Source: Burkholderiaceae bacterium
GTDB taxonomy: Bacteria; Pseudomonadota; Gammaproteobacteria; Burkholderiales; Burkholderiaceae
Direction of reading: 5' to 3'
DNA length: 33,966 nucleotides
NCBI GenBank assembly: GCA_947450225.1
Contig: CANFUO010000016.1
Coordinates: 1-33,966, forward strand
Part shown: positions 8,912 through 16,598 of the stretch, piece by piece
How the letters are laid out: every line of letters starts with the position of its first letter
How positions within the stretch are numbered: the stretch's first letter is position 1
Program-made: the position numbers and the translations under genes
The notes under the pieces: generated by a model
Databases searched by the model: none
Told to the model about the DNA's origin: nothing
What the model saw: only the letters and a program-made list of their open reading frames with translations

Positions 8912-9220
8912 TTAAGAAGTTTTAAGATTGGGCAGTTCGCAAATCTCACTGAGAACAAGGTCATTGTCCTTGGCAAAGCCTAAAACAAAATCAAGTGCTC
9001 TTGGGTCTATATCGCGCAGTCTTTCATCGACCATGACACATTTGATGCCATTGATTGTTTCAGGACGAACGTAGGGAGAGTGAGAAAGGCGAGGATCTCC
9101 GTGGTCATTTTTGGGTCTAAATGGAGCCATAACACCACATAAGCGATCAATCCAGTCACTAGGTCTAAATACCTTACCTTGAGAAGTAAGGCCTTGAATA
9201 AGAAATTGTTTATGGCTCAA
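8912..9220 (-). CDS. DUF3579 family protein (TTG start)
   Basis: This is a 102-residue cytoplasmic protein of unknown function from the DUF3579 family, which is largely betaproteobacterial. Recognisable blocks are FLIQGLTSQGKVFRPSDWIDRLCGVM at the N-terminus, SYPY-like SPYVRP near residue 47 and GIKCVMVDERLRDIDPRALDFVLGFAKDNDL after it. The reading frame has no ATG or GTG between the in-frame upstream stop and the conserved region, so TTG at 9220 (Leu codon read as Met) is the only good start. No clear ribosome site precedes it. The position between rpsT and argF is shared by related genomes. Nothing in the sequence reveals a catalytic site, so no function is assigned. Confidence 0.8.
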   Translation of the reverse strand: MSHKQFLIQGLTSQGKVFRPSDWIDRLCGVMAPFRPKNDHGDPRLSHSPYVRPETINGIKCVMVDERLRDIDPRALDFVLGFAKDNDLVLSEICELPNLKTS

Positions 9221-9300
9221 TTTGTGTAAAGAAGATAATTTTGATCAGTCATGTAGAAACTATAGCTGACAAAGATTGCTGAAAATATTTATCAATAGGA

Positions 9301-9315
9301 TGTATTGAATACAAT
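9301..9315 (+). promoter_or_regulatory. Palindrome overlapping a candidate argF -10 box
   Basis: TGTATT-G-AATACA at 9301-9313 is a perfect 13-base palindrome, 29 bases before the argF start. It overlaps TACAAT (9310-9315), a 5 of 6 match to a -10 box with only a poor -35 partner (TTTATC at 9288). It could be an operator for the arginine genes, but it does not clearly match the ArgR box. Confidence 0.35.
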
Positions 9316-9342
9316 ATCAATTTAGATAACCCATAATCTCAT

Positions 9343-10275
9343 ATGACTCAATTAAAAGTTCCACTTCGTCATTATCTTCAATTTTCGGATTTGAGTACGG
9401 AAGAATACGCGTACATTTTGAATCGTTCTAAAATTTTGAAAGATAAATTTAAGGCGTATGAGACTTGGCATCCATTGCATGACCGCACATTAGCGATGAT
9501 TTTTGAAAAACATTCAACAAGAACGCGTTTGTCATTTGAAGCAGGAATGTTTCAGTTAGGTGGACATGCTGTGTATTTAAATACACGGGATACGCAGTTG
9601 GGTCGAGGTGAGCCAGTAGAGGATGCTGCACAGGTCATCTCTAGAATGACCGACATTATTATGATTAGAACGTTTGGACAAGAAATTTTAGATCGATTTG
9701 CAGCTAATTCTAGAGTGCCTGTCATTAATGGTTTAACAAATGAATTTCATCCATGTCAAGTTTTGGCAGATATATTCACGTTTCACGAATTAAGAGGCTC
9801 AATTACAGGTAAGACTGTCACTTGGGTAGGTGATGCCAATAATATGGCTTACACGTGGTTACAAGCTGCACATATACTTAATTTCCAATTTCATTTTTCT
9901 GGACCAGTAGCCTATCCTTTAGATATGAGTCGAGTAAGTCCAGATCAGCAAAAGCATCTACAACTGTTTTTAGACCCACGGGAGGCATGTAGAGGGGCTC
10001 ATCTCGTCACAACTGATGTATGGACTAGTATGGGCTATGAAAAAGAGAATCAAGAGCGTCTTGCGGCATTTAAGGAATGGATTGTTGACGAAGATAAGAT
10101 GGCAGTTGCGCAATCAGATGCAGTATTTATGCATTGTTTACCGGCGCATCGTGGAGAAGAAGTCTCAAGTGGAGTAATTGATGGACCTCAGAGTGTGGTT
10201 TGGGAAGAGGCGGAAAATCGATTGCATGTGCAAAAGGCCTTGATGGAGTTTTTGTTGTGTGGAAAATTTAATTAA
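9343..10275 (+). CDS. argF: Ornithine carbamoyltransferase
   Basis: The enzyme converts ornithine and carbamoyl phosphate to citrulline in arginine biosynthesis. The 310-residue product carries STRTR at 58-62 (carbamoyl-phosphate binding), HPCQ at 136-139, and the ornithine-site block MHCLPAHRGEEV near residue 265. FEAGMFQLGGHAVYL and EDAAQVISRM are also typical. Length is normal for a biosynthetic OTC trimer. No clear Shine-Dalgarno precedes the ATG at 9343, though the start is set by the conserved LRHYLQFSDLS N-terminus. argG follows after 13 bases, so the two consecutive steps form an operon. About a third of the Arg codons are AGA, whereas icd nearby has none; this fits modest expression rather than foreign origin. 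Confidence 0.97.
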   Translation: MTQLKVPLRHYLQFSDLSTEEYAYILNRSKILKDKFKAYETWHPLHDRTLAMIFEKHSTRTRLSFEAGMFQLGGHAVYLNTRDTQLGRGEPVEDAAQVISRMTDIIMIRTFGQEILDRFAANSRVPVINGLTNEFHPCQVLADIFTFHELRGSITGKTVTWVGDANNMAYTWLQAAHILNFQFHFSGPVAYPLDMSRVSPDQQKHLQLFLDPREACRGAHLVTTDVWTSMGYEKENQERLAAFKEWIVDEDKMAVAQSDAVFMHCLPAHRGEEVSSGVIDGPQSVVWEEAENRLHVQKALMEFLLCGKFN

Positions 10276-10288
10276 CTGGTAAAAAAAG

Positions 10289-11521
10289 ATGGCAGATATA
10301 AATAAGGTTGTTTTGGCGTATTCAGGTGGACTTGATACCAGTGTAATTTTGAAATGGTTACAAGATACTTACCATTGTGAGATCGTTACTTTTACGGCGG
10401 ACTTAGGCCAGGGTGAAGAACTCGAACCAGCTAGAGCAAAGGCACTCCAATTTGGGATTAAGCCTGAAAATATTTTTATAGATGATTTACGTGAAGAGTT
10501 TGTGCGCGATTTTGTGTTTCCAATGTTTAGAGCGAACACGGTATATGAAGGCGAGTATTTGCTTGGAACCTCAATTGCAAGACCATTAATTGCAAAGCGA
10601 CAGATTGAGATTGCGCGAATGACTGGCGCGGACTCTGTATCTCATGGAGCGACAGGTAAAGGTAATGACCAAGTACGTTTTGAGCTTGGCTACTATGCTT
10701 TAGAGCCCGGAATTAAGGTCATTGCACCATGGCGAGAGTGGGATTTACTCTCCCGGGAAAAATTACTAGCTTATGCAGAAAAAAATGGCATACCGGTTGA
10801 TATGAAGCACAAGCAAGGTGGCGCACCATACTCGATGGATGCAAATTTACTGCATATCAGTTTTGAGGGCAGGCATTTGGAGGATCCAAATGCACAGGCG
10901 GAAGAATCTATGTGGCGTTGGACGGTTTCACCTGAAAAGGCGCCAGATCAAGCAGAAGAAATTGATCTTGAATTTGCCAAGGGTGATTTGATTGCTATTG
11001 ATGGTAAGCGTTTAAAGCCTCATGAATTGCTTGCCAAGTTAAATGAATTAGGTGGTAAGCATGGTATCGGTCGACTCGACCTTGTCGAAAATCGATTTGT
11101 GGGAATGAAAAGTCGTGGGTGTTATGAAACCCCAGGCGGGACGATACTTTTAAAAGCGCATCGCGGTATTGAAAGTATTACGTTAGACCGTGAAGTTGCG
11201 CATTTAAAAGATGATCTCATGCCAAGATATGCAAGCTTAATTTATAACGGTTATTGGTGGGCTCCAGAAAGAGTGGCATTGCAGACCCTGATTGACCATA
11301 CGCAAGAGATGGTCAATGGATTCGTGAAGGTAAAACTTTATAAAGGGTCGGTATCGGTATTGTCTAGAAACTCAAGCAATACGCTCTTTGATCAAAATAT
11401 TGCGACGTTTGATGATGATGGTGGCGCCTATAACCAGGCAGATGCTGGTGGCTTCATTAAATTGAATGCGCTAAGGATGCGGATTGCAGAAATCGCAAGA
11501 CGTAAACGAATAACTAAATAA
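10289..11521 (+). CDS. argG: Argininosuccinate synthase
   Basis: ArgG joins citrulline and aspartate with ATP to form argininosuccinate. The 410-residue protein has the N-type ATP pyrophosphatase P-loop [12 protein letters not shown] at residues 9-20. It also has the citrulline/aspartate-binding stretch [19 protein letters not shown] near 120 and [24 protein letters not shown] near 265. It is the ordinary type I enzyme. It lies 13 bases after argF and 13 bases before ppnP on the same strand. argH is not in the window, so the next step is encoded elsewhere. Confidence 0.98.
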   Translation: MADINKVVLAYSGGLDTSVILKWLQDTYHCEIVTFTADLGQGEELEPARAKALQFGIKPENIFIDDLREEFVRDFVFPMFRANTVYEGEYLLGTSIARPLIAKRQIEIARMTGADSVSHGATGKGNDQVRFELGYYALEPGIKVIAPWREWDLLSREKLLAYAEKNGIPVDMKHKQGGAPYSMDANLLHISFEGRHLEDPNAQAEESMWRWTVSPEKAPDQAEEIDLEFAKGDLIAIDGKRLKPHELLAKLNELGGKHGIGRLDLVENRFVGMKSRGCYETPGGTILLKAHRGIESITLDREVAHLKDDLMPRYASLIYNGYWWAPERVALQTLIDHTQEMVNGFVKVKLYKGSVSVLSRNSSNTLFDQNIATFDDDGGAYNQADAGGFIKLNALRMRIAEIARRKRITK

Positions 11522-11534
11522 CGAAAGAATTGAA

Positions 11535-11840
11535 ATGCAATTTGATCAAGTATCCGTTGGAAAAAAGGCAAATGTTTATTTTGACGGGAAGTGTGTTTCT
11601 CATACCGTTACATTAGCTGATGGAACACGAAAATCAGTTGGAGTGATATTACCCAGCACCTTAAGGTTTGATTTAAGCACTAAAGAAATTATGGAAGTAG
11701 TGGAAGGGCGAGCTTATGTCAGTATCAATGGCAGTCCAGAACTCACTTTTTTAGCAGGGCAGCGCTGGGAAGTGGAAGCTGGTGGGTATTTTGTGATTCG
11801 CACAGATGAGCCCTGTCATTATGTGTGTCACTTTGGCTAA
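11535..11840 (+). CDS. ppnP: Pyrimidine/purine nucleoside phosphorylase PpnP
   Basis: PpnP (formerly DUF1255/YaiE) phosphorolyses a range of nucleosides to free base and ribose-1-phosphate. The 101-residue product is a single cupin-like barrel. It has the family pattern KANVYFDGKCVSHTV near residue 11, GVILPSTLRFDL near 36, MEVVEGRAYVSINGS near 53, and the C-terminal FVIRTDEPCHYVCHFG. It sits 13 bases after argG on the same strand and is probably co-transcribed, with no obvious link to arginine synthesis. Its stop codon directly abuts the stop of the convergent DUF192 gene, with no terminator between them. Confidence 0.93.
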   Translation: MQFDQVSVGKKANVYFDGKCVSHTVTLADGTRKSVGVILPSTLRFDLSTKEIMEVVEGRAYVSINGSPELTFLAGQRWEVEAGGYFVIRTDEPCHYVCHFG

Positions 11841-12266
11841 TTAGGGTTTGGGGAGTCCTTCAACGACTCTACCTTGACCAATTTTTCTTTTATTAAACCA
11901 CTCGGCATTCATTTCAAGAGCATAGCGAATTGCTTTTAGAGGGCAGTGGTTATTCTCTGTTTGTGGCTGCATCTCTTCAATATTGACGATTTTGCCATCG
12001 TCATCAATAAAAGCTATTGATAGAGGTAATAAGGTATTGCGCATCCAAAAACAATGCCCTGCTTTTTGATCAAAAATAAACAACATGCCCTGTTGCTCAG
12101 GCATCTCTTTTCTATACATGAGACCTAACTGTTGACTAGCGGGCGTGCTTGCAACCTCTGCTTTGATGACGTTTTTGCCTATTTTTAACTCAATCGTGGG
12201 CAAAGATGCGCCAAATGAGGAAATTGGCAAAATAGAGAGAAAAAAGTAAAAAAAGAATGTATGCAT
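11841..12266 (-). CDS. Secreted DUF192 family protein
   Basis: This is a 141-residue DUF192 protein. The first 20 residues (MHTFFFYFFLSILPISSFGA) form a hydrophobic signal peptide with a likely cut after FGA, so it should be periplasmic. The DUF192 core follows: IELKIGKNVIKAEVASTP, then QQLGLMYRKEMPEQQGMLFIF near 45-65, CFWMRNTLLPLSIAFIDDDGKIV near 73, and the C-terminal ALEMNAEWFNKRKIGQG. The WMRNT block is the family hallmark. The biochemical role is unknown. It is convergent with ppnP and divergent from icd, standing as a single gene. Confidence 0.88.
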   Translation of the reverse strand: MHTFFFYFFLSILPISSFGASLPTIELKIGKNVIKAEVASTPASQQLGLMYRKEMPEQQGMLFIFDQKAGHCFWMRNTLLPLSIAFIDDDGKIVNIEEMQPQTENNHCPLKAIRYALEMNAEWFNKRKIGQGRVVEGLPKP

Positions 12267-12513
12267 TGCAGCCTAGGTGGAGGAAAACTTAAGACATTGG
12301 GTTCATAAAAAGGTCAAAAAGGGGCATAAAAAACAGCATTTAAGGCATATTTTAGAGATTGTCCATTTTATTTGTAATAATATGACATTAAATTGATTAC
12401 TAGGTGTAAAAAGTTTAGAGGCAATGTTTTGAAGTTGTTATGTTGTCCTTGCTGAGCGAAAACACAAGCAGTTTAATAAATAAATTGATATTTCAACAAG
12501 GAGAGTTTTTTAA
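12267..12513 (+). promoter_or_regulatory. icd leader and promoter region with A-tracts and strong ribosome site
   Basis: This 247-base stretch separates the DUF192 gene from icd and holds no gene. It contains A-tracts at 12307-12311, 12316-12320 and 12328-12333, roughly one helical turn apart. A weak promoter candidate follows: TTGTCC at 12359-12364 and TATGAC at 12381-12386, spacer 16. A strong AAGGAG ribosome site is at 12498-12503, 10 bases before the icd ATG. The promoter is tentative; the ribosome site is clear. Confidence 0.45.
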
Positions 12514-13764
12514 ATGTACAAGCATATTCAGGTTCCCGCAGGTGAACAAATAACCGTTAATGCAGATTTTTCCATCAATGTACCTGATCATCCGATCATT
12601 CCATACATTGAAGGGGATGGAACAGGTTTTGACATTACTCCTGTCATGATTAAGGTTGTTGATGCAGCTGTAGAGAAGGCTTATGGCGGCAAAAAGAAAA
12701 TTTCTTGGATGGAAGTTTTTGCTGGCGAGAAAGCCACGAAAATTTATGGCCCAGATGTTTGGCTCCCAGAAGAAACTTTAGATGCAGTCAAAAAATACGT
12801 TGTATCGATTAAAGGACCATTAACAACTCCAGTTGGCGGTGGTATTCGTTCATTGAACGTTGCACTGCGTCAAGAATTAGATCTCTATGTTTGTTTACGT
12901 CCAGTGCGATATTTCAAGGGCACGCCTTCGCCGGTGAAAGAGCCTGAAAAAACAAATATGGTTATTTTCCGTGAAAACTCAGAAGATATTTATGCAGGTA
13001 TTGAATGGATGTCTGGAACTGATGGCGCCAAAAAAATCATTGATTTCTTGATAAAAGAAATGGGCGTGAAGAAGATTCGTTTCCCTGATACATCTTCGAT
13101 TGGTATTAAGCCTGTATCAAAGGAAGGTACTTTCCGCTTGGTTCGCAAAGCAATTCAATATGCGATTGATAACGACAAACCATCTATGACTTTAGTGCAT
13201 AAAGGCAACATCATGAAGTTCACAGAAGGTGGATTCCGTGATTGGGGTTATGAAATTGCACAAAAAGAGTTTGGCGCAGAATTAATTGATGGTGGCCCAT
13301 GGTGCAAAATGAAGAATCCAAAAACAGGAAAAGAAATCATCATTAAGGACGTAATTGCTGATGCATTTTTGCAGCAAATTTTGTTACGTCCTAATGAGTA
13401 CAGCGTGATTGCTACCCTTAACTTGAATGGTGATTACGTATCTGACGCACTGGCTGCTCAAGTTGGTGGTATTGGAATTGCTCCAGGCGCAAACTTATCG
13501 GACACCATTGCTATGTTTGAAGCCACACATGGCACTGCACCGAAATATGCTGGTAAAGATTATGTTAATCCAGGATCAGAGATTCTTTCTGCAGAAATGA
13601 TGTTGCGTCACATGGGTTGGTTTGAAGCTGCTGATGCAATCATTAGCTCAATGGAAAAATCAATCTTGTCGAAGAAAGTTACTTATGACTTTGCACGTTT
13701 AATGGATGGCGCGACTCAAGTTTCATGCTCAGGCTTTGGTCAAGTCATGATTGATAACATGTAA
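12514..13764 (+). CDS. icd: NADP-dependent isocitrate dehydrogenase
   Basis: Icd oxidatively decarboxylates isocitrate to 2-oxoglutarate in the TCA cycle and is a major NADPH source. The 416-residue protein keeps the E. coli numbering. The substrate-site and AceK phosphorylation serine is Ser113 in [10 protein letters not shown], and the NADP-selecting pair Lys344-Tyr345 lies in GTAPKYAG, which argues for NADP rather than NAD. The metal-site [18 protein letters not shown] block is also present. Arginines use CGT/CGC with no AGA, unlike several neighbours, consistent with high expression. It has a strong ribosome site and its own terminator, so it is monocistronic. Confidence 0.98.
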   Translation: MYKHIQVPAGEQITVNADFSINVPDHPIIPYIEGDGTGFDITPVMIKVVDAAVEKAYGGKKKISWMEVFAGEKATKIYGPDVWLPEETLDAVKKYVVSIKGPLTTPVGGGIRSLNVALRQELDLYVCLRPVRYFKGTPSPVKEPEKTNMVIFRENSEDIYAGIEWMSGTDGAKKIIDFLIKEMGVKKIRFPDTSSIGIKPVSKEGTFRLVRKAIQYAIDNDKPSMTLVHKGNIMKFTEGGFRDWGYEIAQKEFGAELIDGGPWCKMKNPKTGKEIIIKDVIADAFLQQILLRPNEYSVIATLNLNGDYVSDALAAQVGGIGIAPGANLSDTIAMFEATHGTAPKYAGKDYVNPGSEILSAEMMLRHMGWFEAADAIISSMEKSILSKKVTYDFARLMDGATQVSCSGFGQVMIDNM

Positions 13765-13783
13765 TCGGTAGATGTATTAAATT

Positions 13784-13814
13784 AAATAGGGCTCCTCTGG
13801 AGCCCTATTTTTTT
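13784..13814 (+). terminator. Strong intrinsic terminator after icd
   Basis: A perfect 12-bp stem, AAATAGGGCTCC with GGAGCCCTATTT, encloses a TCT loop. Seven to eight T residues follow on the plus strand, 20 bases after the icd stop. The opposite strand has a weaker T-rich tail, so it may also help end the convergent tctC-like gene. Confidence 0.93.
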
Positions 13815-13818
13815 GCAG

Positions 13819-14811
13819 TTAATTGTCGTTTAACTTGATTTTGCCAAGTAGATCTTTCCAAGTTTTTAATTCTTCATTAATTTCTTGTTGAAAAGTATCT
13901 GGTTTAACAATTACTAATTCAAAGCCCAAGTTAATCAGTTTTTCTTTCATTTCTGGCTCAGTCATGATTTTAGTAATCGCATTTTCTAAAGCATAGATAA
14001 TCGATTTGGGCGTTGCTACAGGGGCAAAAAAACCACCCCAAGTTTCTACGGCGAAACCTTTGTAACCAAGTTCAATAGCCGTTGGAACATTAGGAAGAGA
14101 GCTGACCCGTTGCGCGGAAGTAACCACCAAGCCTTTAAGCTTGCCGCCTTTAATAAAATTAACTGCCGTTGGAGCAGACACGCTTGCAAGTTGAACCTGA
14201 CCACCAATGGCGCTTGCAAGGGCAGGTGAAGCCCCTGGATAGGGAATATGACGGACTTTTATATTGGAATTCACAGTAAGAAGTCGTTCAGCAGCCAAAT
14301 GAGGAATTGAACCAATTCCAGGTGATGAAAAAGTGATGTCTTGTTTTTTTGCTAAAGCGATTAATTCAGATAAGTTGTTTGCAGGTAAATCATTATTTGC
14401 TACCAGTATATTTGCTTGACTGAAAAATTTTCCAATAGGCGCTAAATCACGGTTAACGTCATAGCCTGAATCAGGATTCATTAATTGGTTAACTAGCATA
14501 GAGTTAGAATTAACAAAGATAGTTTGACCATCAGGCTTGGCTGAGGCAACATACTTTGTGGCGATACCAGAGCTTGCACCAGGTTTATTCTCGACGATGA
14601 CTGGTTTGTTTAGCATAATGCTTAACTTTTCAGCAACTAGTCTACCTACAATATCAACACCACCGCCAGGGGGGAACCCAACCACAATCGTAATTTTGGG
14701 GATAGAAGCTAAATCAGCTTGGGCATATACCTGGCTTGAATAGATAAACAAAAAAGATAGGCAAAGAAGTACTGTTTTTCTTAAAAAAGAAAATCTAGGA
14801 TTGATATTCAT
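13819..14811 (-). CDS. TctC/Bug family periplasmic tricarboxylate-type binding protein
   Basis: This is a periplasmic solute-binding protein of the TctC (Bug) family, a group greatly expanded in Burkholderiales and used to capture carboxylates and other small organic acids. The frame is open further upstream, but ATG at 14811 is chosen. It begins MNINPRFSFLRKTVLLCLSFLFIYSSQVYAQA, a clean signal peptide with cleavage after AQA, and lies 7 bases after the upstream stop. Family blocks are VVGFPPGGGVDIVGRLVAEKL near residue 42, VENKPGASSGIATKYVA near 73, and GYKGFAVETWGGFFAP near 245. Length is about 330 residues. No TctA or TctB membrane subunits are adjacent, so it is an orphan receptor. Co-transcription with the crotonase-fold hydrolase suggests that its ligand is the hydrolase substrate, product or a related acid. 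Confidence 0.9.
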   Translation of the reverse strand: MNINPRFSFLRKTVLLCLSFLFIYSSQVYAQADLASIPKITIVVGFPPGGGVDIVGRLVAEKLSIMLNKPVIVENKPGASSGIATKYVASAKPDGQTIFVNSNSMLVNQLMNPDSGYDVNRDLAPIGKFFSQANILVANNDLPANNLSELIALAKKQDITFSSPGIGSIPHLAAERLLTVNSNIKVRHIPYPGASPALASAIGGQVQLASVSAPTAVNFIKGGKLKGLVVTSAQRVSSLPNVPTAIELGYKGFAVETWGGFFAPVATPKSIIYALENAITKIMTEPEMKEKLINLGFELVIVKPDTFQQEINEELKTWKDLLGKIKLNDN

Positions 14812-14818
14812 GGTCGGC

Positions 14819-15634
14819 CTACTTGTGTTTTGCTTGAGCAATTTCGGAGTCATCTGAATGCACATCCTCTTTGTCAAGCTTTGCTAACGACTCCATGCCT
14901 AAATGATAAGCAACATCACGTTCCATCCAATTTCTAAGTGGCTGGCTTAGGACAATACGCGTGTATCTTAAAAGTAAGTCATTCTTTTGGGCTAATTGTC
15001 GAGCAATTTCCCAAGCTCTAGGGAGTAAATCTTTACGAGGCATTACTTCAGAGACCAGCCCTAATTCCAATGCTTTTTTAGCAGGAATAATTTCCCCCAT
15101 TAACATAAAGTAACGAGCGCGATTCAATCCAAGCAACATTGTGTAAACAATGTTGATACCATCACCGGGGACTTGACTTGCAATTTGAAAATGAGCAGTA
15201 TCCTCAAAGCTAGCATCATCGGCAGCAATCACAATGTCGCACATTAACGGTATTTCAGAGTGACGCATTGCAGGACCGTTAACGATAGCGATCATCGGGA
15301 CTTCAATATCGAGCATGCGCGTCATTAATCGTTTTGCATACCAATGCGTTCTGTCTAAAAGATCGGCAGTTATATTATCTTGGACTTCTTTATAAAAAGA
15401 TCTCCCAGGTTCAGCTTTGGGACCACTAAAAACATCCCCTGTTCCTGTCAGAATGATGAGACGGTTCTCACGATCTGCACCAACATCAGTAAACGCTTGA
15501 ACAATTTCTGGTTGACTGCTAGGTCCCCACTGAAGAGGGCCATTATTCGTGTGTAATGTCATTTGCAAAATGCCATCATGACGCTCAAATTGAATGTGCT
15601 TATATTTGTTTTTGTATGAATCTAGGGTTGTCAT
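14819..15634 (-). CDS. Crotonase-fold hydrolase resembling 6-oxocamphor hydrolase
   Basis: This 271-residue protein is of the enoyl-CoA hydratase/isomerase superfamily. The usual CoA-site GGG/AGADL patterns are not present; instead it reads LTGTGDVFSGPKAEPGRSF near 62 and VNGPAMRHSEIPLMCDIVIAA near 118. From memory of Rhodococcus 6-oxocamphor hydrolase (a retro-Claisenase that cleaves cyclic beta-diketones without CoA), the acting residues His122, His145, Asp154 and Glu244 correspond to His125, His148, Asp158 and Glu248 here. The Asp-Glu distance is identical (90), and RENKVVILTGTG / RENRLIILTGTG and LLPRAWE segments are shared. A CoA-independent C-C hydrolase is therefore inferred; the substrate is unknown. 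The ATG follows AGGAG. A TctC-type receptor gene follows after 7 bases. Confidence 0.8.
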   Translation of the reverse strand: MTTLDSYKNKYKHIQFERHDGILQMTLHTNNGPLQWGPSSQPEIVQAFTDVGADRENRLIILTGTGDVFSGPKAEPGRSFYKEVQDNITADLLDRTHWYAKRLMTRMLDIEVPMIAIVNGPAMRHSEIPLMCDIVIAADDASFEDTAHFQIASQVPGDGINIVYTMLLGLNRARYFMLMGEIIPAKKALELGLVSEVMPRKDLLPRAWEIARQLAQKNDLLLRYTRIVLSQPLRNWMERDVAYHLGMESLAKLDKEDVHSDDSEIAQAKHK

Positions 15635-15704
15635 TTTTTGTCTCCTGAATGATTTTAATAGTGTAGAAAAATCTCACTAATTTATTTTTTGGGGCCTCAC
15701 TAAC
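15635..15704 (-). promoter_or_regulatory. Upstream region of hydrolase-tctC pair with direct repeats
   Basis: Two identical 8-mers read TTAGTGAG on the minus strand, at 15696-15703 and 15673-15680, offset by 23 bases, just upstream of the hydrolase start. A TAAAAT sequence (5 of 6 to a -10 box) lies nearer the gene, and AGGAG precedes the ATG. No convincing -35 box was found. The repeats may be a regulator site. Confidence 0.35.
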
Positions 15705-15728
15705 AAAAAAACCCCTTAAAGGGGTTTT
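15705..15728 (-). terminator. Intrinsic terminator after cspA
   Basis: On the minus strand AAAACCCC and GGGGTTTT form a perfect stem around a five-base TTTAA loop. A T-run follows, 30 bases after the cspA stop. Confidence 0.9.
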
Positions 15729-15758
15729 CGTACTACATCCTATAAAGGATTAACTCAA

Positions 15759-15962
15759 TTAAGCACCTTGAATATTAGTAGCTTGTTTGCCTTTTGGGCC
15801 TTGAGTAATATCGAAGGTAACTTTCTGACCTTCTTTGAGGGTTTTAAAACCCGCCATTGTTATTGCGCTAAAGTGAGCAAAAAGCTCTTCTTCGCCATCA
15901 TCAGGTTTGATAAACCCAAAACCTTTTGCATCATTAAACCATTTTACGACACCGGTTGCCAT
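15759..15962 (-). CDS. cspA: Cold shock family RNA chaperone (CspA-like)
   Basis: This is a 67-residue single cold-shock domain that binds single-stranded RNA/DNA and melts RNA structure. RNP1 is KGFGFI at 13-18 and RNP2 is LFAHFSAI at 27-34, with the aromatic ladder W8, F9, F15, F17 and F28 seen. The frame continues upstream for 21 codons, but ATG at 15962 is correct: it gives the standard [10 protein letters not shown] start and has GGAG at 15968-15971, five bases before it. It is a monocistronic unit with a good promoter and terminator. The leader of roughly 97 bases is typical of genes in this family that are controlled after transcription. Whether it is cold-induced cannot be told from the sequence. 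Confidence 0.96.
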   Translation of the reverse strand: MATGVVKWFNDAKGFGFIKPDDGEEELFAHFSAITMAGFKTLKEGQKVTFDITQGPKGKQATNIQGA

Positions 15963-16019
15963 TCGAACTCCATTACATTTTAAAGAATCAATCTTGAAGC
16001 GTGAAAAACATATTAGCCA

Positions 16020-16048
16020 ACACAACTACAAGCCTCGTGCACACAACT
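16020..16048 (-). repeat. Two direct repeats in the cspA leader
   Basis: ACACAACTACA at 16020-16030 and ACACAACTTCA at 16041-16051 (plus-strand reading) match at 10 of 11 positions and are offset by 21 bases. Both lie within the predicted untranslated leader. A short GTGCA/TGCAC inverted pair overlaps the copy nearer the promoter. Confidence 0.5.
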
Positions 16049-16065
16049 TCATGCACATAGTAAGG

Positions 16066-16094
16066 ATTGTTTTCCTTTATGACCAATATGTCAA
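16066..16094 (-). promoter_or_regulatory. Sigma-70 promoter of cspA
   Basis: On the minus strand a perfect TTGACA (-35) occupies 16089-16094. AACAAT (4 of 6 to TATAAT) occupies 16066-16071, with the ideal 17-base spacer. Transcription would start near 16059, giving a leader of about 97 bases before the cspA ATG. Confidence 0.65.
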
Positions 16095-16238
16095 GCCGTA
16101 ATAGGTCAAAAACCACTAGTATTTGCCCTATATTGGCACATTTTCTTATGAATTATGAATATTGTGGCAATTTTAAAGAAAATTTAATGCCGGTAAGCAA
16201 AAAAAACAGTAAATTGTTCAAATGATTAGAATCTAGGT

Positions 16239-16598
16239 ATGAACTTGAAATTGAACATAAAACCGATTCTAGCCGTAAATCCTTCGAAACCCCTTCCCGG
16301 GGATGAGCGGGTCACGGTTTTGGATCGAGAGGTCAAGAAAGTTGAGCCTCCTCCCCTGTATAAGGTGGTTTTGTTAAATGACGACTTTACGCCGATGGAG
16401 TTCGTTGTGATGGTTATACAAGAATTTTTTCACAAAGATCAGGAAACTGCGACCAGAATTATGTTACAAGTACATATAGAAGGAAAAGGTGTATGTGGCG
16501 TATATACCCATGATGTGGCAGCAACAAAAGTAGCACAAGTATCAGATATTTCCCGAAAGTCGGGTCACCCTTTGCAATGCATGATGGAGGAAGTATGA
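16239..16598 (+). CDS. clpS: ATP-dependent Clp protease adaptor ClpS
   Basis: ClpS recognises N-degron substrates (N-terminal Leu, Phe, Tyr, Trp) and hands them to ClpAP. The 119-residue product has an unstructured N-terminal arm (about 1-38) followed by the core: [24 protein letters not shown] near residue 41, with the Asn-Asp pair that binds the substrate amino group; [22 protein letters not shown] with the ligand-pocket His; and the ClpA-binding C-terminal helix. The arm is somewhat longer than usual, and a slightly later start cannot be ruled out, although no better ribosome site was seen. The gene overlaps clpA by the four bases ATGA, so translation is coupled and adaptor and unfoldase are made together. 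Confidence 0.96.
   Translation: MNLKLNIKPILAVNPSKPLPGDERVTVLDREVKKVEPPPLYKVVLLNDDFTPMEFVVMVIQEFFHKDQETATRIMLQVHIEGKGVCGVYTHDVAATKVAQVSDISRKSGHPLQCMMEEV
16586..16590 (+). promoter_or_regulatory. Ribosome binding site that sets the clpA start
   Basis: GGAGG lies four bases before ATG at 16595, inside the end of clpS. It favours this start over the in-frame ATG at 16577, which would add the non-family residues MHDGGS. Confidence 0.8.

Noticed and set aside
9343..11521. Possible horizontal transfer of argF-argG because of AGA codons and AT-rich sequence
   Set aside because: Other housekeeping genes in the window, such as rsmB, use AGA as well; only icd and ribosomal genes avoid it, which reflects expression level.
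14812..14877. Longer N-terminus for the TctC-like protein
   Set aside because: It would overlap the hydrolase gene and hide the clear signal peptide that starts at 14811.
15963..16025. 21 extra N-terminal residues for the cold shock protein
   Set aside because: The standard start with GGAG at 15968-15971 is at 15962, and the extension is the untranslated leader.
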